From positions 1 through 50,154 of the forward strand of contig JAHRVQ010000001.1 of the NCBI GenBank assembly GCA_019090615.1: 50,154 bases of DNA, read 5' to 3'. This document shows positions 35,939 to 45,304 of this stretch, piece after piece. Source of the DNA: Pseudomonadales bacterium. GTDB lineage: Bacteria > Pseudomonadota > Gammaproteobacteria > Pseudomonadales > Azotimanducaceae. The first letter of the stretch is position 1. Every line of letters begins with the position of its first letter. The notes under the pieces were generated by a model. The model did not search any database, had not been told where the DNA came from, and saw only the letters and a program-made list of their open reading frames with translations. The position numbers and the translations under genes were made by a program.

Positions 35939-36373
35939 ATGAATAATTTATTAGTAGCGCTAGTAATACTAGCCTGTGCAAGCATTGCATCAGCAGATTC
36001 GATAACGGTGAGTCTAAAACCATCCAAAGGGTTGTCGGGTACGGCATCACTTAATCTTCATGAAGATGGCAAGGTCACCCTGTTGATGTATAAGAGCCCA
36101 GTAAATATAGAGGAAAATTTAATTGAAGTTACTGAGTTGCAGCTGGCCGAATTACGCGCCGTAGTTTTAAAGGCACTTAATAGCTATTTAACAAAAACCG
36201 ATTATAAGGCAATAGAATTACATGATTTTTCGGTTTCATTCCTACACACCAAAAATCAGGTGTCAAAAAATATCACCAGCAAACGATTAACCGAAACAGC
36301 AAAGCTGGCTTTGAGGAAGATTTTTGCGGTGGTGCCAGAAATGAAATTAGGTTATTTGGATGGGGATATCTAA
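35939..36373 (+). CDS. Small secreted hypothetical protein
   Basis: 144 residues starting at the ATG at 35939 (a TTG three bases upstream is in frame). AAGGA precedes at proper distance. A short signal peptide is clear (NNLLVALVILACASIASADS). The mature part begins with SITVSLKPSKGLSGTASLNLHEDGKVTL, beta-rich, and ends with a helical TAKLALRKIFAVVPEMK segment. No named domain recognised. Probably periplasmic. Confidence 0.75.
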   Translation: MNNLLVALVILACASIASADSITVSLKPSKGLSGTASLNLHEDGKVTLLMYKSPVNIEENLIEVTELQLAELRAVVLKALNSYLTKTDYKAIELHDFSVSFLHTKNQVSKNITSKRLTETAKLALRKIFAVVPEMKLGYLDGDI

Positions 36374-36582
36374 TCTAAAAGGTCAGTATCATAACGACAA
36401 CGTTATACCCGTGTTAGCTGTCTGGCTCATTTTTCCTCATCACCTGCAAAGAAAATATTTCAGCATTTGACATCTTTGATACCTATAAACTACAGGGAAG
36501 GTGTTTCTTAGGATGACCGATTCTTCATCGGCAAAGAATCAGGCTGCTTGAGTTGACGAATTAAAGCAGATTTGAAAAACCG

Positions 36583-37011
36583 TTATGAAAAATACCGTTC
36601 AACTTCTGCCTTGGTCATTTCTCTGGTTGCATTTGAAAAACAATAATAATCGGGCCGTTGGTCCGCATAATATTGCACGTCCATTTTTAGGCCTTCCAAT
36701 TTTAGAAACAGGCCTACAGGCATATTGTATTCTCCTGTTTCTTTTATTTGATAAAAAAGATGGGTGCCGCAGCTTGAACAAAAACCCCTGAATGCCCAGG
36801 CTGAAGACTCATAGCGAGTAATGTTTTCAGCGCCTTCAATGTTTACATCTACACCGCAGCGTAAAGAGAAATAAGGCGCGCCGCCCCACTTTCTACAAGT
36901 ATCACAATGGCAGGCGCTGAAGTTAGGCTCAATCTTTGTGGCGGTAATTTTTATACTGCCGCAGAGACAAGTTGTTTGGCCTGAAATTGTTTGCGAGATA
37001 GTTTCTGACAT
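36583..37011 (-). CDS. GFA-family (glutathione-dependent formaldehyde-activating enzyme-like) zinc protein
   Basis: 142 residues. The GFA/CENP-V zinc scaffold is complete: CLC (C15, C17), CHCDTC (C34, C36, C39) and CSSCGTHLF (C78, C81). Start set at 37011 with GGCGGAAA upstream; an ATG at 37056 adds a basic stretch without an RBS. Family members were named for spontaneous formaldehyde-glutathione condensation, but most have unproven roles. Single gene, convergent with the small secreted protein. Confidence 0.9.
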   Translation of the reverse strand: MSETISQTISGQTTCLCGSIKITATKIEPNFSACHCDTCRKWGGAPYFSLRCGVDVNIEGAENITRYESSAWAFRGFCSSCGTHLFYQIKETGEYNMPVGLFLKLEGLKMDVQYYADQRPDYYCFSNATREMTKAEVERYFS

Positions 37012-37279
37012 ATTTATTTCCGCCTTTCCTTTGGCTTTATTTGTGCGCTTGAACAAGTTGACGATTTATGAGCGCAGAAGATGCCCCTTAAATTGTTCCG
37101 CAGATGTTCTGGTTTGGGCAATATTTGCGAGCTAGTCAGACATCATGTCTTATTAGCCTTAAATAGCAAGTGGCATATTCAGTCATTAGCGGCAAAATGG
37201 TAGAAGTGGTTTTTAAAATAGCTGGCTGTAAATAGACGCCTCGAATCGGAATCGTATATATGGCCAGGTGAGAATTACC

Positions 37280-37300
37280 ACCTGTGTCGATGACACAGGT
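37280..37300. promoter_or_regulatory. Perfect 21-bp palindrome
   Basis: ACCTGTGTC-GAT-GACACAGGT, 9-bp arms around a 3-bp centre, followed at once by a partial third copy CTGTGTCGG. It is about 270 bp upstream of the GFA gene and 116 bp downstream of the metalloprotease stop. As DNA it looks like a dimer operator; as RNA it is a tight hairpin. No regulator gene is adjacent. The rest of the 404-bp gap (37012-37415) shows no gene. Confidence 0.55.
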
Positions 37301-37330
37301 CTGTGTCGGAATTTATCTCGAGTAGCTGAT

Positions 37331-37385
37331 GCCCTTTTTTAGAATTCAGGGTTTTTGAATCCTGGTCCATGTAATAAAAAAGGGC
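37331..37385. terminator. Inverted repeat downstream of the metalloprotease gene
   Basis: GCCCTTTTTT (37331-37340) and AAAAAAGGGC (37376-37385) form a perfect 10-bp stem enclosing a smaller CAGG/CCTG hairpin. It starts 31 bp past the metalloprotease stop. The A/T-rich arms contain the T-run rather than being followed by one, so termination may depend on partial pairing. Confidence 0.5.
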
Positions 37386-37415
37386 TCAGTCATAAAGTTT
37401 TTAACGGCGTTGTTC

Positions 37416-39452
37416 CTAATTTGGCTTTTTGCTGCCACCTTTGCCGCCACCTTTGCCGCCACCACCATCATCAGCGGTACTTACGATGACAGCTACGCCG
37501 ATACTAGTATTGCCAGCATTATCGATGGTTTTTACCGTATAGGTGTAGTTCGAAGCGATAGTGCCACTGAGGTTGTCGGTATAGGTGTTTTGCGTGGTAG
37601 TGGCAAGCAAGCCTGCAGTTTGCTCGTAAATTTCGTATCCCGCCGCATCGGTTGAGGTACTATCAGTCCAGCTTAGGCTGACGCGATGTCGTTTGCCTTT
37701 TTTGCTATGGCTTGCTGCCAGATTAGTAATATCCATTGGTGTTGTGGCATCCACCGTTAACGTGCCGTCAACAGTCACTAGCTCTGCCGCCGTGCTAACG
37801 GTAAAGTTTATGTCCTCTGATGCTGGGCTGCCATGAATAACCAGGCTAAAATCTTTTTGACCGCCGGCGCCTACGGTGAGGTTGTTGGTTTCAAAATAAC
37901 CTGCGGTCGATGGGACTACGGTTAATGTAAATACGCTGTCACCACAAATAGTGCTGTTATTATTACCTAGCGTCACAGAGTAGGTGTAATCTGTGTTGGG
38001 GCTAACTGTGGCAAAAGACGGGTTAAGCGCCAGGTCAGGGTTATTTTCGATGCATTCCATGCCTCCGAGATTGATATTTAGTTCAACGATGCCGTCCACG
38101 TCCTTGCCGCCTACCTGGGTAATGGTGAGATTGTTTGTAGTATCAGTATATATATCGCCTGCGCCAAGCTGGGCGACCCTCAAGGTACGAGCATACCCAG
38201 TTCCTGCGTAGCGATGAATATTAATGCCTTTCAGTGCTGCGGAATTAAGGGTTGTTAGGCCTGTGTCGTAACCTGTGGCCTGGCGTGCTGAGATGAAGTA
38301 AGGGTCGCCATCATTGACGTCAATCCTCAATATGGAAGGCGCTAAAACAGAAGGGCCGTTGCTTGCATCCTGGGCTTCCTGGAGCGGTGCAATATGGTAG
38401 GTCCCAGAGGTTGTAACTGATGCAGTGCTGGCGCTGTCATAACCTTGATACCAGCCCATTTGCCAATGATGAGCAGCATCCAGGGCGCGTACACCTTTAG
38501 AGGTTGAGTAGCCCAGAAAGCTTGACATATCAGCGTATTGATCGGTGCCAGAACCAGCGTGCGCCATAGACAGGTTGTGTCCCATTTCATGAGACGTTGT
38601 ATTGACATCATGGCTCCAGCGGTTAAAGGCGCTGCACGACCCGCCGCAACCTACGTTGGCATAACCAGTCCAGTTGCAGCCCAGGTTTTTTGGCACTGCG
38701 AAAATTCGATGTTGGTAAAATAGCGGGTCGACGCCTATTTGTTTGGCGGCAGCCAGAAATTCACTAACATAAGAAAAAGGGTTGCTGCAAATTTCTGCCG
38801 CTGTGCGAGTGCTTTGAACAGGGCCGAAGACATCAGGCAAACCGTCCGGCTCTGCAACCCCGTCGCCATCAGCGTTGTCAACATCGCTCTTGATGGTAAG
38901 TTGACCAAAGCTGATTTTAGCGTACATATCCTTCATGTTTTGCTGGTCACCGAAATAGTAACCGGGTGTATTCGCAATTTCAGTGGCGCTATGACTGACA
39001 TCTGATGCGTTCACTAAAATAACTACTGCAGTGCGTTCAATCTGTGACCCGCCCTGGGCTGAAGACGGCTCTGAAAGCTGAGGCTCTTTAGTTGGCTGAG
39101 GCTCTTGGGTTGGCTGAGGCTCCGACGATGATGCTTCAAAAATTGCGGCCTGTACTTCAACGTTACCTTTTCGTACTGTTCCTCGAATCTTGATACCTAT
39201 GCCGGAGCGCATGATTGATGGTGGACCGTCAACAAACAATAATTTTATAGGCGCGGCATCGGGTGCCTGAACAAGGAAAAACTCATGTTGCGCCGTTCTT
39301 GCTTCAAGGTCTTCACGAATAAAAATCTCCAACTTGCCGCCTATTTCTACGCGACTACCTTCTGGCAACGAACTCGGCGGTGCTGCGTAGGAAAAATTCA
39401 ACATGAATAGCATCAAAATGCTAACAGAAATACGAAGTGTGATTTTAAACAT
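37416..39452 (-). CDS. Secreted metalloprotease, gametolysin (M11)-like, with Pro-rich linker, FN3-like domain and Gly/Lys tail
   Basis: 678 residues. Signal peptide 1-23 (ending NFSYA). Residues about 30-107 form a beta domain, then a Gln/Pro/Glu linker (EPQPTQEPQPTKEPQLSEP, 111-129). The catalytic region (about 138-440) has HEMGHNLSMAH at 288-298: zinc histidines 288, 292, 298 and E289. The metzincin glycine between the second and third histidines is replaced by S295. Later parts include a beta-sandwich (about 460-565) and an FN3-like domain (about 570-655), ending in DDGGGGKGGGKGGSKKPN. Probably exported or surface-bound, degrading matrix proteins. Regulation unknown. Confidence 0.85.
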   Translation of the reverse strand: MFKITLRISVSILMLFMLNFSYAAPPSSLPEGSRVEIGGKLEIFIREDLEARTAQHEFFLVQAPDAAPIKLLFVDGPPSIMRSGIGIKIRGTVRKGNVEVQAAIFEASSSEPQPTQEPQPTKEPQLSEPSSAQGGSQIERTAVVILVNASDVSHSATEIANTPGYYFGDQQNMKDMYAKISFGQLTIKSDVDNADGDGVAEPDGLPDVFGPVQSTRTAAEICSNPFSYVSEFLAAAKQIGVDPLFYQHRIFAVPKNLGCNWTGYANVGCGGSCSAFNRWSHDVNTTSHEMGHNLSMAHAGSGTDQYADMSSFLGYSTSKGVRALDAAHHWQMGWYQGYDSASTASVTTSGTYHIAPLQEAQDASNGPSVLAPSILRIDVNDGDPYFISARQATGYDTGLTTLNSAALKGINIHRYAGTGYARTLRVAQLGAGDIYTDTTNNLTITQVGGKDVDGIVELNINLGGMECIENNPDLALNPSFATVSPNTDYTYSVTLGNNNSTICGDSVFTLTVVPSTAGYFETNNLTVGAGGQKDFSLVIHGSPASEDINFTVSTAAELVTVDGTLTVDATTPMDITNLAASHSKKGKRHRVSLSWTDSTSTDAAGYEIYEQTAGLLATTTQNTYTDNLSGTIASNYTYTVKTIDNAGNTSIGVAVIVSTADDGGGGKGGGKGGSKKPN

Positions 39453-39913
39453 ACTAATACTCGTTTTTTTGGTTCTGCGGTAGCCTGCGCTGCCGCTGAC
39501 CTCATTTACTTTTTTTTTAAAAATCAGTTGAGGGTGACGTTAAAACAAGTCTAGTGATCAGAGCCGTGCTATGTACGAAAATTAGCCAGAAGTGTGATCG
39601 GCCTCACAGGGGAAACCGATGAGTGGTGCTTTTGAGCTACCAGTGGATAGCATATTGATGGTAAAAAAACAGGCTGTAGGGTTTTTACGGGTTTTTTGGA
39701 AAAGTGTTAAATGGGATTTTTGGTACGCAGAAGGCCTGTTTTTTCTATTTATCTCTTCTTTGCCGTAACGAAGATATTCACTTAATCAAAGGTTCGGTAA
39801 CCGACTAATTAAAGAAGCCAGGCCGTACATAGATAATATGTTAGGCCTGGCTATTCGCAAGATAGACTTGCGGTATGGTAGTTGGTGACAATTGTCACTT
39901 GATCAGAAAATCA
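39453..39913. other. Intergenic region between acyl-CoA ligase and metalloprotease genes
   Basis: 461 bp without a gene. It contains a nine-base T-run near 39509-39517, poly-T stretches around 39680-39720, and a strong hairpin listed separately at 39816. The metalloprotease promoter should lie near its right end on the minus strand, but no confident -35/-10 pair was seen. Confidence 0.35.
39816..39852 (-). terminator. Hairpin downstream of the acyl-CoA ligase gene
   Basis: AGCCAGGCC (39816-39824) pairs perfectly with GGCCTGGCT (39844-39852), a GC-rich 9-bp stem with a 19-nt loop, 62 bp past the ligase stop. On the minus strand the stem is followed by TTCTTTAATT, a fair T-rich tail, so an intrinsic terminator is likely. 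Confidence 0.6.
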
Positions 39914-41431
39914 TTAGTTAACCGAGCGGTCTTTGTTTTCCCAAAACGGCGCCCGTAACGCTCTTTTCAGGACTTTACCTGGGCCGGATTTTGGTAATGG
40001 TTCATGCATTATGTCGATAATCTTTGGTACCTTGTAACCACCAATATGTTGCCGGCAAAATTCTATAATTTCAGTCGGGTCAACGTTATGATGTTCTTCT
40101 CTTGGGACTACTACGGCGTGTACAGCTTCGCCCCATTTCTCGTCTGGGACGCCAAATGCGGCGGCTTCTAATACGGCTGGATGCTGGTATAGAACTTCTT
40201 CAACTTCGGTGCAATAAACGTTTTCGCCGCCAGAGACGATCATATCTTTCGAGCGGTCCACCAGGAATAAATAGCCTGCTTGGTCCAGATAGCCAAGGTC
40301 ACCGGTCCAGTACTGGCCATTTTTTAATACTTGTTCAGTTTGTTCCGGTTTATTCCAGTAGCCTTGCATTACATTAGTGCCGCTAACCACAACTTCGCCG
40401 ATTTCACCTGTCGGCAGGTTTTGTCCCTGCTCGCTTAATATAGCGATGGACGCGCCGATTACTGATCGGCCGCAGGATTTTGCGCGCGGATCACCAATCA
40501 GTTTTTCTTCATTACATAACACCGTGGTGAGTGGCGAGAGTTCTGTTGCGCCATAAACTTCAACCATTTGAGCGGTAGGAAAAGCCGTGCTGGTGCGGCG
40601 AATGACTTCAGTGGCAATAGGGGAGCCGCCATGGGCAACAACCTGTAAAGACTGAGTATTACGTGGTCGACTATGCTGCTCCTCGGCCATGGCAGCCAAC
40701 ATTGTGGGTACGCCAAGGGTGAGATTAACTTGATGTTTTTCTATTAGCTCTAAAGCTGCGGCTGGATCAAAGGTACCCAGCGCGATCTGGCAGGAGCCCA
40801 TCCATATTGCTGCCAGAATGCCGTTGGAACCGGCGGCATGGAACATAGGCGCCATGACCAGCGTTCGATCCTGATCAGACTGGGGTACCGTTGCTAGCCA
40901 GTTATGGGTATTGGCGATTAAATTTCTATGGCTCAACATGACCCCTTTGCTGGCACCTGTGGTGCCGCCGGTATAAAACAGGCCGGCCAGTGCATTTTCG
41001 TCTGGATCTAGTCCTAAAGGTGCGGGTGTTGATTTTTCTAATAAGCTTTCGTAGTCATCTGGCAGTGAAATAACGTGATCTACAAGTTGCTCGAGATTAC
41101 CCAGGTCGGTCCTGTCAGTGAGAAGGATTTTTGCACCAGAATCTTTGAGGGCATATTCCAGCTCGGGTAGTGCATGGCGGGTATTTAATGGCACCACAAC
41201 CATTTTTGCTGCTGGCACGGCAAGATAGGTTTCAACATACTGATGTGAGTTGTTGGCAAGAATGGCGATTCGATCACCAATAACAGCGCCTAGTCCCTGT
41301 AAGCCGCCAATCAGCGCCGAACAGCGATCATAAAGTTGCTGGTAGCTGATTTCGATGTCGTCATTTATTAGGGCGATCCTTTCAGGACCTATTTGTAATG
41401 CGCGTTTTAGCGGGTCGATTAGTGTATGCAT
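39914..41431 (-). CDS. Acyl-CoA synthetase / AMP-dependent ligase (ANL superfamily)
   Basis: 505 residues. AMP-binding P-loop YTGGTTGASKGVMLSHRN, the adenylate motif VYGATELSP, hinge and A8 region YWTGDLGYLDQAGYLFLVDRSKDMIVSGGENVYCTEVEEVL, and the catalytic lysine in the final PKSGPGKVLKRALR. It activates a carboxylic acid to acyl-AMP, then acyl-CoA. The short length fits medium-chain or aromatic-acid ligases; the exact acid is unknown. Single gene on its strand. Confidence 0.93.
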   Translation of the reverse strand: MHTLIDPLKRALQIGPERIALINDDIEISYQQLYDRCSALIGGLQGLGAVIGDRIAILANNSHQYVETYLAVPAAKMVVVPLNTRHALPELEYALKDSGAKILLTDRTDLGNLEQLVDHVISLPDDYESLLEKSTPAPLGLDPDENALAGLFYTGGTTGASKGVMLSHRNLIANTHNWLATVPQSDQDRTLVMAPMFHAAGSNGILAAIWMGSCQIALGTFDPAAALELIEKHQVNLTLGVPTMLAAMAEEQHSRPRNTQSLQVVAHGGSPIATEVIRRTSTAFPTAQMVEVYGATELSPLTTVLCNEEKLIGDPRAKSCGRSVIGASIAILSEQGQNLPTGEIGEVVVSGTNVMQGYWNKPEQTEQVLKNGQYWTGDLGYLDQAGYLFLVDRSKDMIVSGGENVYCTEVEEVLYQHPAVLEAAAFGVPDEKWGEAVHAVVVPREEHHNVDPTEIIEFCRQHIGGYKVPKIIDIMHEPLPKSGPGKVLKRALRAPFWENKDRSVN

Positions 41432-41703
41432 GTGGTTCTCTTATTATTTATAGCATGGCAAATATACCTGATTCGGCCTTGAAGTCCTATGCTGGTATAG
41501 GCTGGCCAATGTTTGTTGTAACTCATGTTGACGTTTGTTGGCTAAATTGGTCATAGGTAGTGGGTTGCATAGCTGTGAGGTTATACTAAAATTAGAGCAG
41601 AAAATGGCAAGGTTGCGTTTCGTTTTAGGATAGTAAGTATTGCCCATAGGTTGACGTACATAGACCTACATGGGTTGTGTGATTCACAAGGAGAATATCA
41701 GAC

Positions 41704-42948
41704 ATGAAGTCAGTAATTCCTACCACTCTCGTCTTGCTGGCGAGTAGCCTGAGCCCGTTATTGACAGGTCAGGTTTTTGCCAATGAGAAGGCTGTAAAGC
41801 CGCCTGCTGTAGATAAACCAGAGATAGTCATAAAAACCACCGGTGGGCTGAAAATATATACCGCAGACAAGGCCTTTAGCTTTAAATTGGGAGGCCGCGT
41901 TCAATGGGATTTTGATGTTTATGACGGGGCGCTTACAGCAGATAATGACCGCCGCTCGGGCGGTGACCTGAGACGGGCACGGATAGAGCTAGGGGGTACC
42001 TTTTATACTGATTGGCGTTATGTGTTTACAGTTAATCTGGGTCAGGCGAATAGCTCCGGCAAAACCAATTTTAGTTCTGTTGGTATTTCATATCATGGCT
42101 GGGACTGGGGATCTGTATTTGTCGGGCGGACCAAGGAACCTTTTGGACTTGAAGAATTAACCAGTTCAAAATCAATTACCAGCATCGAGCGCGCTTATTG
42201 GGTTGAAGCCACAGACGTAGATTCTCAACCCAATTATGGTATCAGAGTTGATGGTTTCAGTGATTTTGGGCTGGGCTGGTCGGCCGCTATTAATAACCCC
42301 AGTGGTGGCCCCAAAGATGATTCTGGGCAGGAAAATTTTGCCTTTACTGGCAGGTTATTTTACGCGCCGATTGCCGAACCTGGACATACCTTGCATTTTG
42401 GTGCGGCTTTTACAGATCGAGGTATAGATGATCCAGTGGAGCTTAATGGCTTTAAACTGGATATTGCTGAACATGGCGGCAAACTTGATTCACGGAAGTT
42501 ACTATTGGATGAAGATCGTCAATGGCAACTGGAAGCGGTCATGATTCGGGGCCAGGTATCACTGCAGGGAGAATACTTTCATCGTCACTTAGGTGGCGCA
42601 GCTGGTGGACCAGATGGCGATGTTGATGGCTATTATATTCAACTTGCCTATACCTTGACCGGTGAATCTCGGGGTTATAAGAACAAGGTGGGGTATATTG
42701 ATAGTATCAAACCTGGTGCTGGGGGTGCCTGGGAAGTAGTGCTGAAATATGACTATATTGAATTTGATCAGGATGGCTTTGATACCGAAGAGGTCAGTGG
42801 CGTTCTGATTGGCACCAACTATTATCCAAACCGGAATATGAAAATTATGCTGAACTATATTGCGGTAGATAGTCGTGACCTAGCTAGCACCGCAGATGGC
42901 GATAGCGATGCAGATGTTTTATCCCTTAGGCTGCAATTTGCCTTTTGA
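41704..42948 (+). CDS. Outer-membrane porin, OprO/OprP (phosphate-selective) family
   Basis: 414 residues. Signal peptide ends VFANEK. The start of the barrel (TTGGLKIYTADKAFSFKLGGRVQWDFDVYDGALTADNDRRSGGDLRRARIELGGTFYTDWRYVFTVNLG) is classical for OprO/OprP-type porins, and the C-terminus VLSLRLQFAF ends in phenylalanine. An NVGRTKEPFGLEE-like region (SVFVGRTKEPFGLEELTSSKSI) is also typical. AAGGAG lies 10 bp before the ATG. Ion specificity cannot be assigned. Confidence 0.9.
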   Translation: MKSVIPTTLVLLASSLSPLLTGQVFANEKAVKPPAVDKPEIVIKTTGGLKIYTADKAFSFKLGGRVQWDFDVYDGALTADNDRRSGGDLRRARIELGGTFYTDWRYVFTVNLGQANSSGKTNFSSVGISYHGWDWGSVFVGRTKEPFGLEELTSSKSITSIERAYWVEATDVDSQPNYGIRVDGFSDFGLGWSAAINNPSGGPKDDSGQENFAFTGRLFYAPIAEPGHTLHFGAAFTDRGIDDPVELNGFKLDIAEHGGKLDSRKLLLDEDRQWQLEAVMIRGQVSLQGEYFHRHLGGAAGGPDGDVDGYYIQLAYTLTGESRGYKNKVGYIDSIKPGAGGAWEVVLKYDYIEFDQDGFDTEEVSGVLIGTNYYPNRNMKIMLNYIAVDSRDLASTADGDSDADVLSLRLQFAF

Positions 42949-43037
42949 GTACATATTTTTAATAGCTGTGGACTGGCTGCGGTGAAAATATTAGCAGTCC
43001 ACCGGTTATGTGAAGGTTTAGTGCGTGATTCAAGTAT

Positions 43038-45125
43038 TTATTTGGCCGTTAATGTCGTCGTACCATCCCAGTCCTCCGGTAATTCATCAGCATGGTTTTG
43101 ATAATATTGACATCGACTGACTAATAACTGGATTGATTTATCATCCGCATATTGTTTTTGCAGGTTTATTAAAATGTTTGTCGCTGCTTGCCATTCCCGA
43201 TTCAGATATGCGTCAAAGGCGGTCTGATACTGTTCGTAGAAATCCATAGGCCTGTGTAAATCGGTATCTGTCAGGTTGATGTCGCAGATTAGTTCGTAAA
43301 TAGGGACGCCGCGTGTTTTGCCTTTGACGGCTACCACATCTAGCTGGCGACAAAAAAAGTGCTGCTTAACTTCGTAGTAGGTAGTCTCGCTGATAATAAT
43401 GCGAGTGCCATAAAGCTTGTTAATACCTTCGAGACGCGCAGCTAAATTTACCGAGTCGCCGAGCACAGTGTAGTTTATTCGCACCTCCGAGCCGACATTG
43501 CCAACAATTGATCGCCCTGTATGTAAACCAATGCGGGTATTTAACGTCGGTTTTCCGAGATCGGCCCAGTTTTTATTGAGTTCATCATTTTTCTTCTGAA
43601 ATGCCAGAGCGGTAGTGCAAGCATTAAGGGCTTTGTTTTTTTGTTCAACAGGTGCGCCCCAAAAAGCCATGATTGCGTCGCCAATATATTTATCGATGGT
43701 GCCATGGCCTGCCATAACAACATTGCTCAGCTCATCAAAATACTGTGACAAGTGGATCATCAAATCCTGTGGATGCATACTTTCGGCAATGGTTGTGAAG
43801 CCTTCAATATCAGTGAAAAATAACGTTAGTTCGGCTTCTTTTCCGCCCTGACTGGCTTCTTCGCCGAGTTCAATTAATTGCTTAACCAGTTCAGCTGGCA
43901 CATATTTACGGAATGACTGTAGCCCAGCAGTGGTGGATATTAGTGCCTGACTCATAGAGTCAATTTCCAGGATGTTTGATGGCACCTGTTTGACTTCATC
44001 AAGGTCCAGGGTTTTTATTTTGGCCGTCTCAATACTCAGTTGTTGAATTGGTTTGGTAATACGACGGGATAATAGTTGTATGAAAAAAAGTGAAACCAGG
44101 AAGATGACAGCAACAATGACCAGGGTTTGTAGCAGTACATTGTTCACTCGGCCAAGGATTTCATCTTCAGGGAAAATAACAAATACCTGCCAGGGAAAAA
44201 CGCCGGAGAATGGGTCGACTTTAGTCACATATTTATTACTGTTGGTGACTGTGGTAAATGAACTTTCTTTGTTGAGTCGAAAATGGTCATAGGCATCGCG
44301 GATGTATTGCTCGGGTAAGTCGTAGACCAGTGCCATGCGCCGTAGGCCAGTATTTTGTAATAATTTGCTCAACAGGCCAGGGTCAGGGTAGGCGATTAGT
44401 TCGTGAGACTCGTTACTGATAAATGCGGTGCCATTGGTTGTTATCTCCTGGATCGCGAGGAAACTTGACAGGCTTTCGAGTGGCAGGTTGACGCCAACAA
44501 CTGCAATGAGTGTTCCGGCTTTATCTTTAACGGGATAGGATGCAGAAATTCCTGGTGTTTTTGCGGTAGTAAATGGGTATACGTTGGACCAGTAAACTTT
44601 GTTTTCTAATCCTGTATTTAAAAACCAGGGTCGTGTTCTGGGGTCAAAATTGGGCTTTTTAGATTTCCTGGCGTCGATTTCTATCTCTGAGTAATCTGGG
44701 TTTCGATAGATCCATTGTTCTATCGGTATATCTAAGTTGCGATTAATGACACGGGTAGCCATTCTTGGGCTACTTCGTACCTGGACATAGTTGCCCTGGG
44801 TGTCTGCGACAAATATTGACTGGACCTGGGGGTAAGCCTTTATTTGCTGCCACATATATTTCAATAGCATTTCCTGGTTTTTTATGATGTCAGCTGAACC
44901 CACTAGTTGGCTAATAACGCCGGACTGGATGGCGGGTGCATCCAGGTAATTGGTGGTCTGTTCAATAATATTTTTGGTTAACTGGTTTGCCACGCTATCG
45001 CGGTACTCAAGCACAATTTGCCTGGAACCAAAATAAAAGCTGGCGGTTGCTGCGCCCAATGTAACCAGTGCCAGAATAGAAAAATATTGCAGGATGGTTA
45101 TGTTCAGAGATTTTTTTTTTGTCAT
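43038..45125 (-). CDS. Class III adenylate/guanylate cyclase with extracellular dCache sensor
   Basis: About 695 residues (numbers below count two more, from the ATG at 45131). TM1 about 12-33, an extracytoplasmic dCache sensor about 40-325 including DPRTRPWF (163-170), TM2 about 333-353, HAMP-like linker, then the cyclase domain. The catalytic set looks intact: metal aspartates D441 (FFTDIEGFT) and D485 (YIGDAIMAFWG), K481 and T555 as adenine-type determinants, N562 and R566 for the transition state. The ATG at 45125 is preferred (GGA spaced before it). A run of ten A follows the start codon. It lies 179 bp downstream of the sensor-MFS gene on the same strand. Confidence 0.92.
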   Translation of the reverse strand: MTKKKSLNITILQYFSILALVTLGAATASFYFGSRQIVLEYRDSVANQLTKNIIEQTTNYLDAPAIQSGVISQLVGSADIIKNQEMLLKYMWQQIKAYPQVQSIFVADTQGNYVQVRSSPRMATRVINRNLDIPIEQWIYRNPDYSEIEIDARKSKKPNFDPRTRPWFLNTGLENKVYWSNVYPFTTAKTPGISASYPVKDKAGTLIAVVGVNLPLESLSSFLAIQEITTNGTAFISNESHELIAYPDPGLLSKLLQNTGLRRMALVYDLPEQYIRDAYDHFRLNKESSFTTVTNSNKYVTKVDPFSGVFPWQVFVIFPEDEILGRVNNVLLQTLVIVAVIFLVSLFFIQLLSRRITKPIQQLSIETAKIKTLDLDEVKQVPSNILEIDSMSQALISTTAGLQSFRKYVPAELVKQLIELGEEASQGGKEAELTLFFTDIEGFTTIAESMHPQDLMIHLSQYFDELSNVVMAGHGTIDKYIGDAIMAFWGAPVEQKNKALNACTTALAFQKKNDELNKNWADLGKPTLNTRIGLHTGRSIVGNVGSEVRINYTVLGDSVNLAARLEGINKLYGTRIIISETTYYEVKQHFFCRQLDVVAVKGKTRGVPIYELICDINLTDTDLHRPMDFYEQYQTAFDAYLNREWQAATNILINLQKQYADDKSIQLLVSRCQYYQNHADELPEDWDGTTTLTAK

Positions 45126-45304
45126 AAGCATCCGTTTTTAGTTGTAGCGCTGTTTATGGTTCGGCTTTATTAGGCGCTGACCAATCATACTCGACTAGCA
45201 ATGTCAGCTACTAGTACCAGTTATTACTGACTGCCGTCAATACCAACTACGTATGGCAATTATAAATGGTTAGCAATCAATGCCCAATATCCGTCGTCGG
45301 AAGA

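Noticed and set aside
41444-41647. 67-codon ORF upstream of the acyl-CoA ligase
   Set aside because: Looks like non-coding sequence in the promoter region; no recognisable start or pattern.
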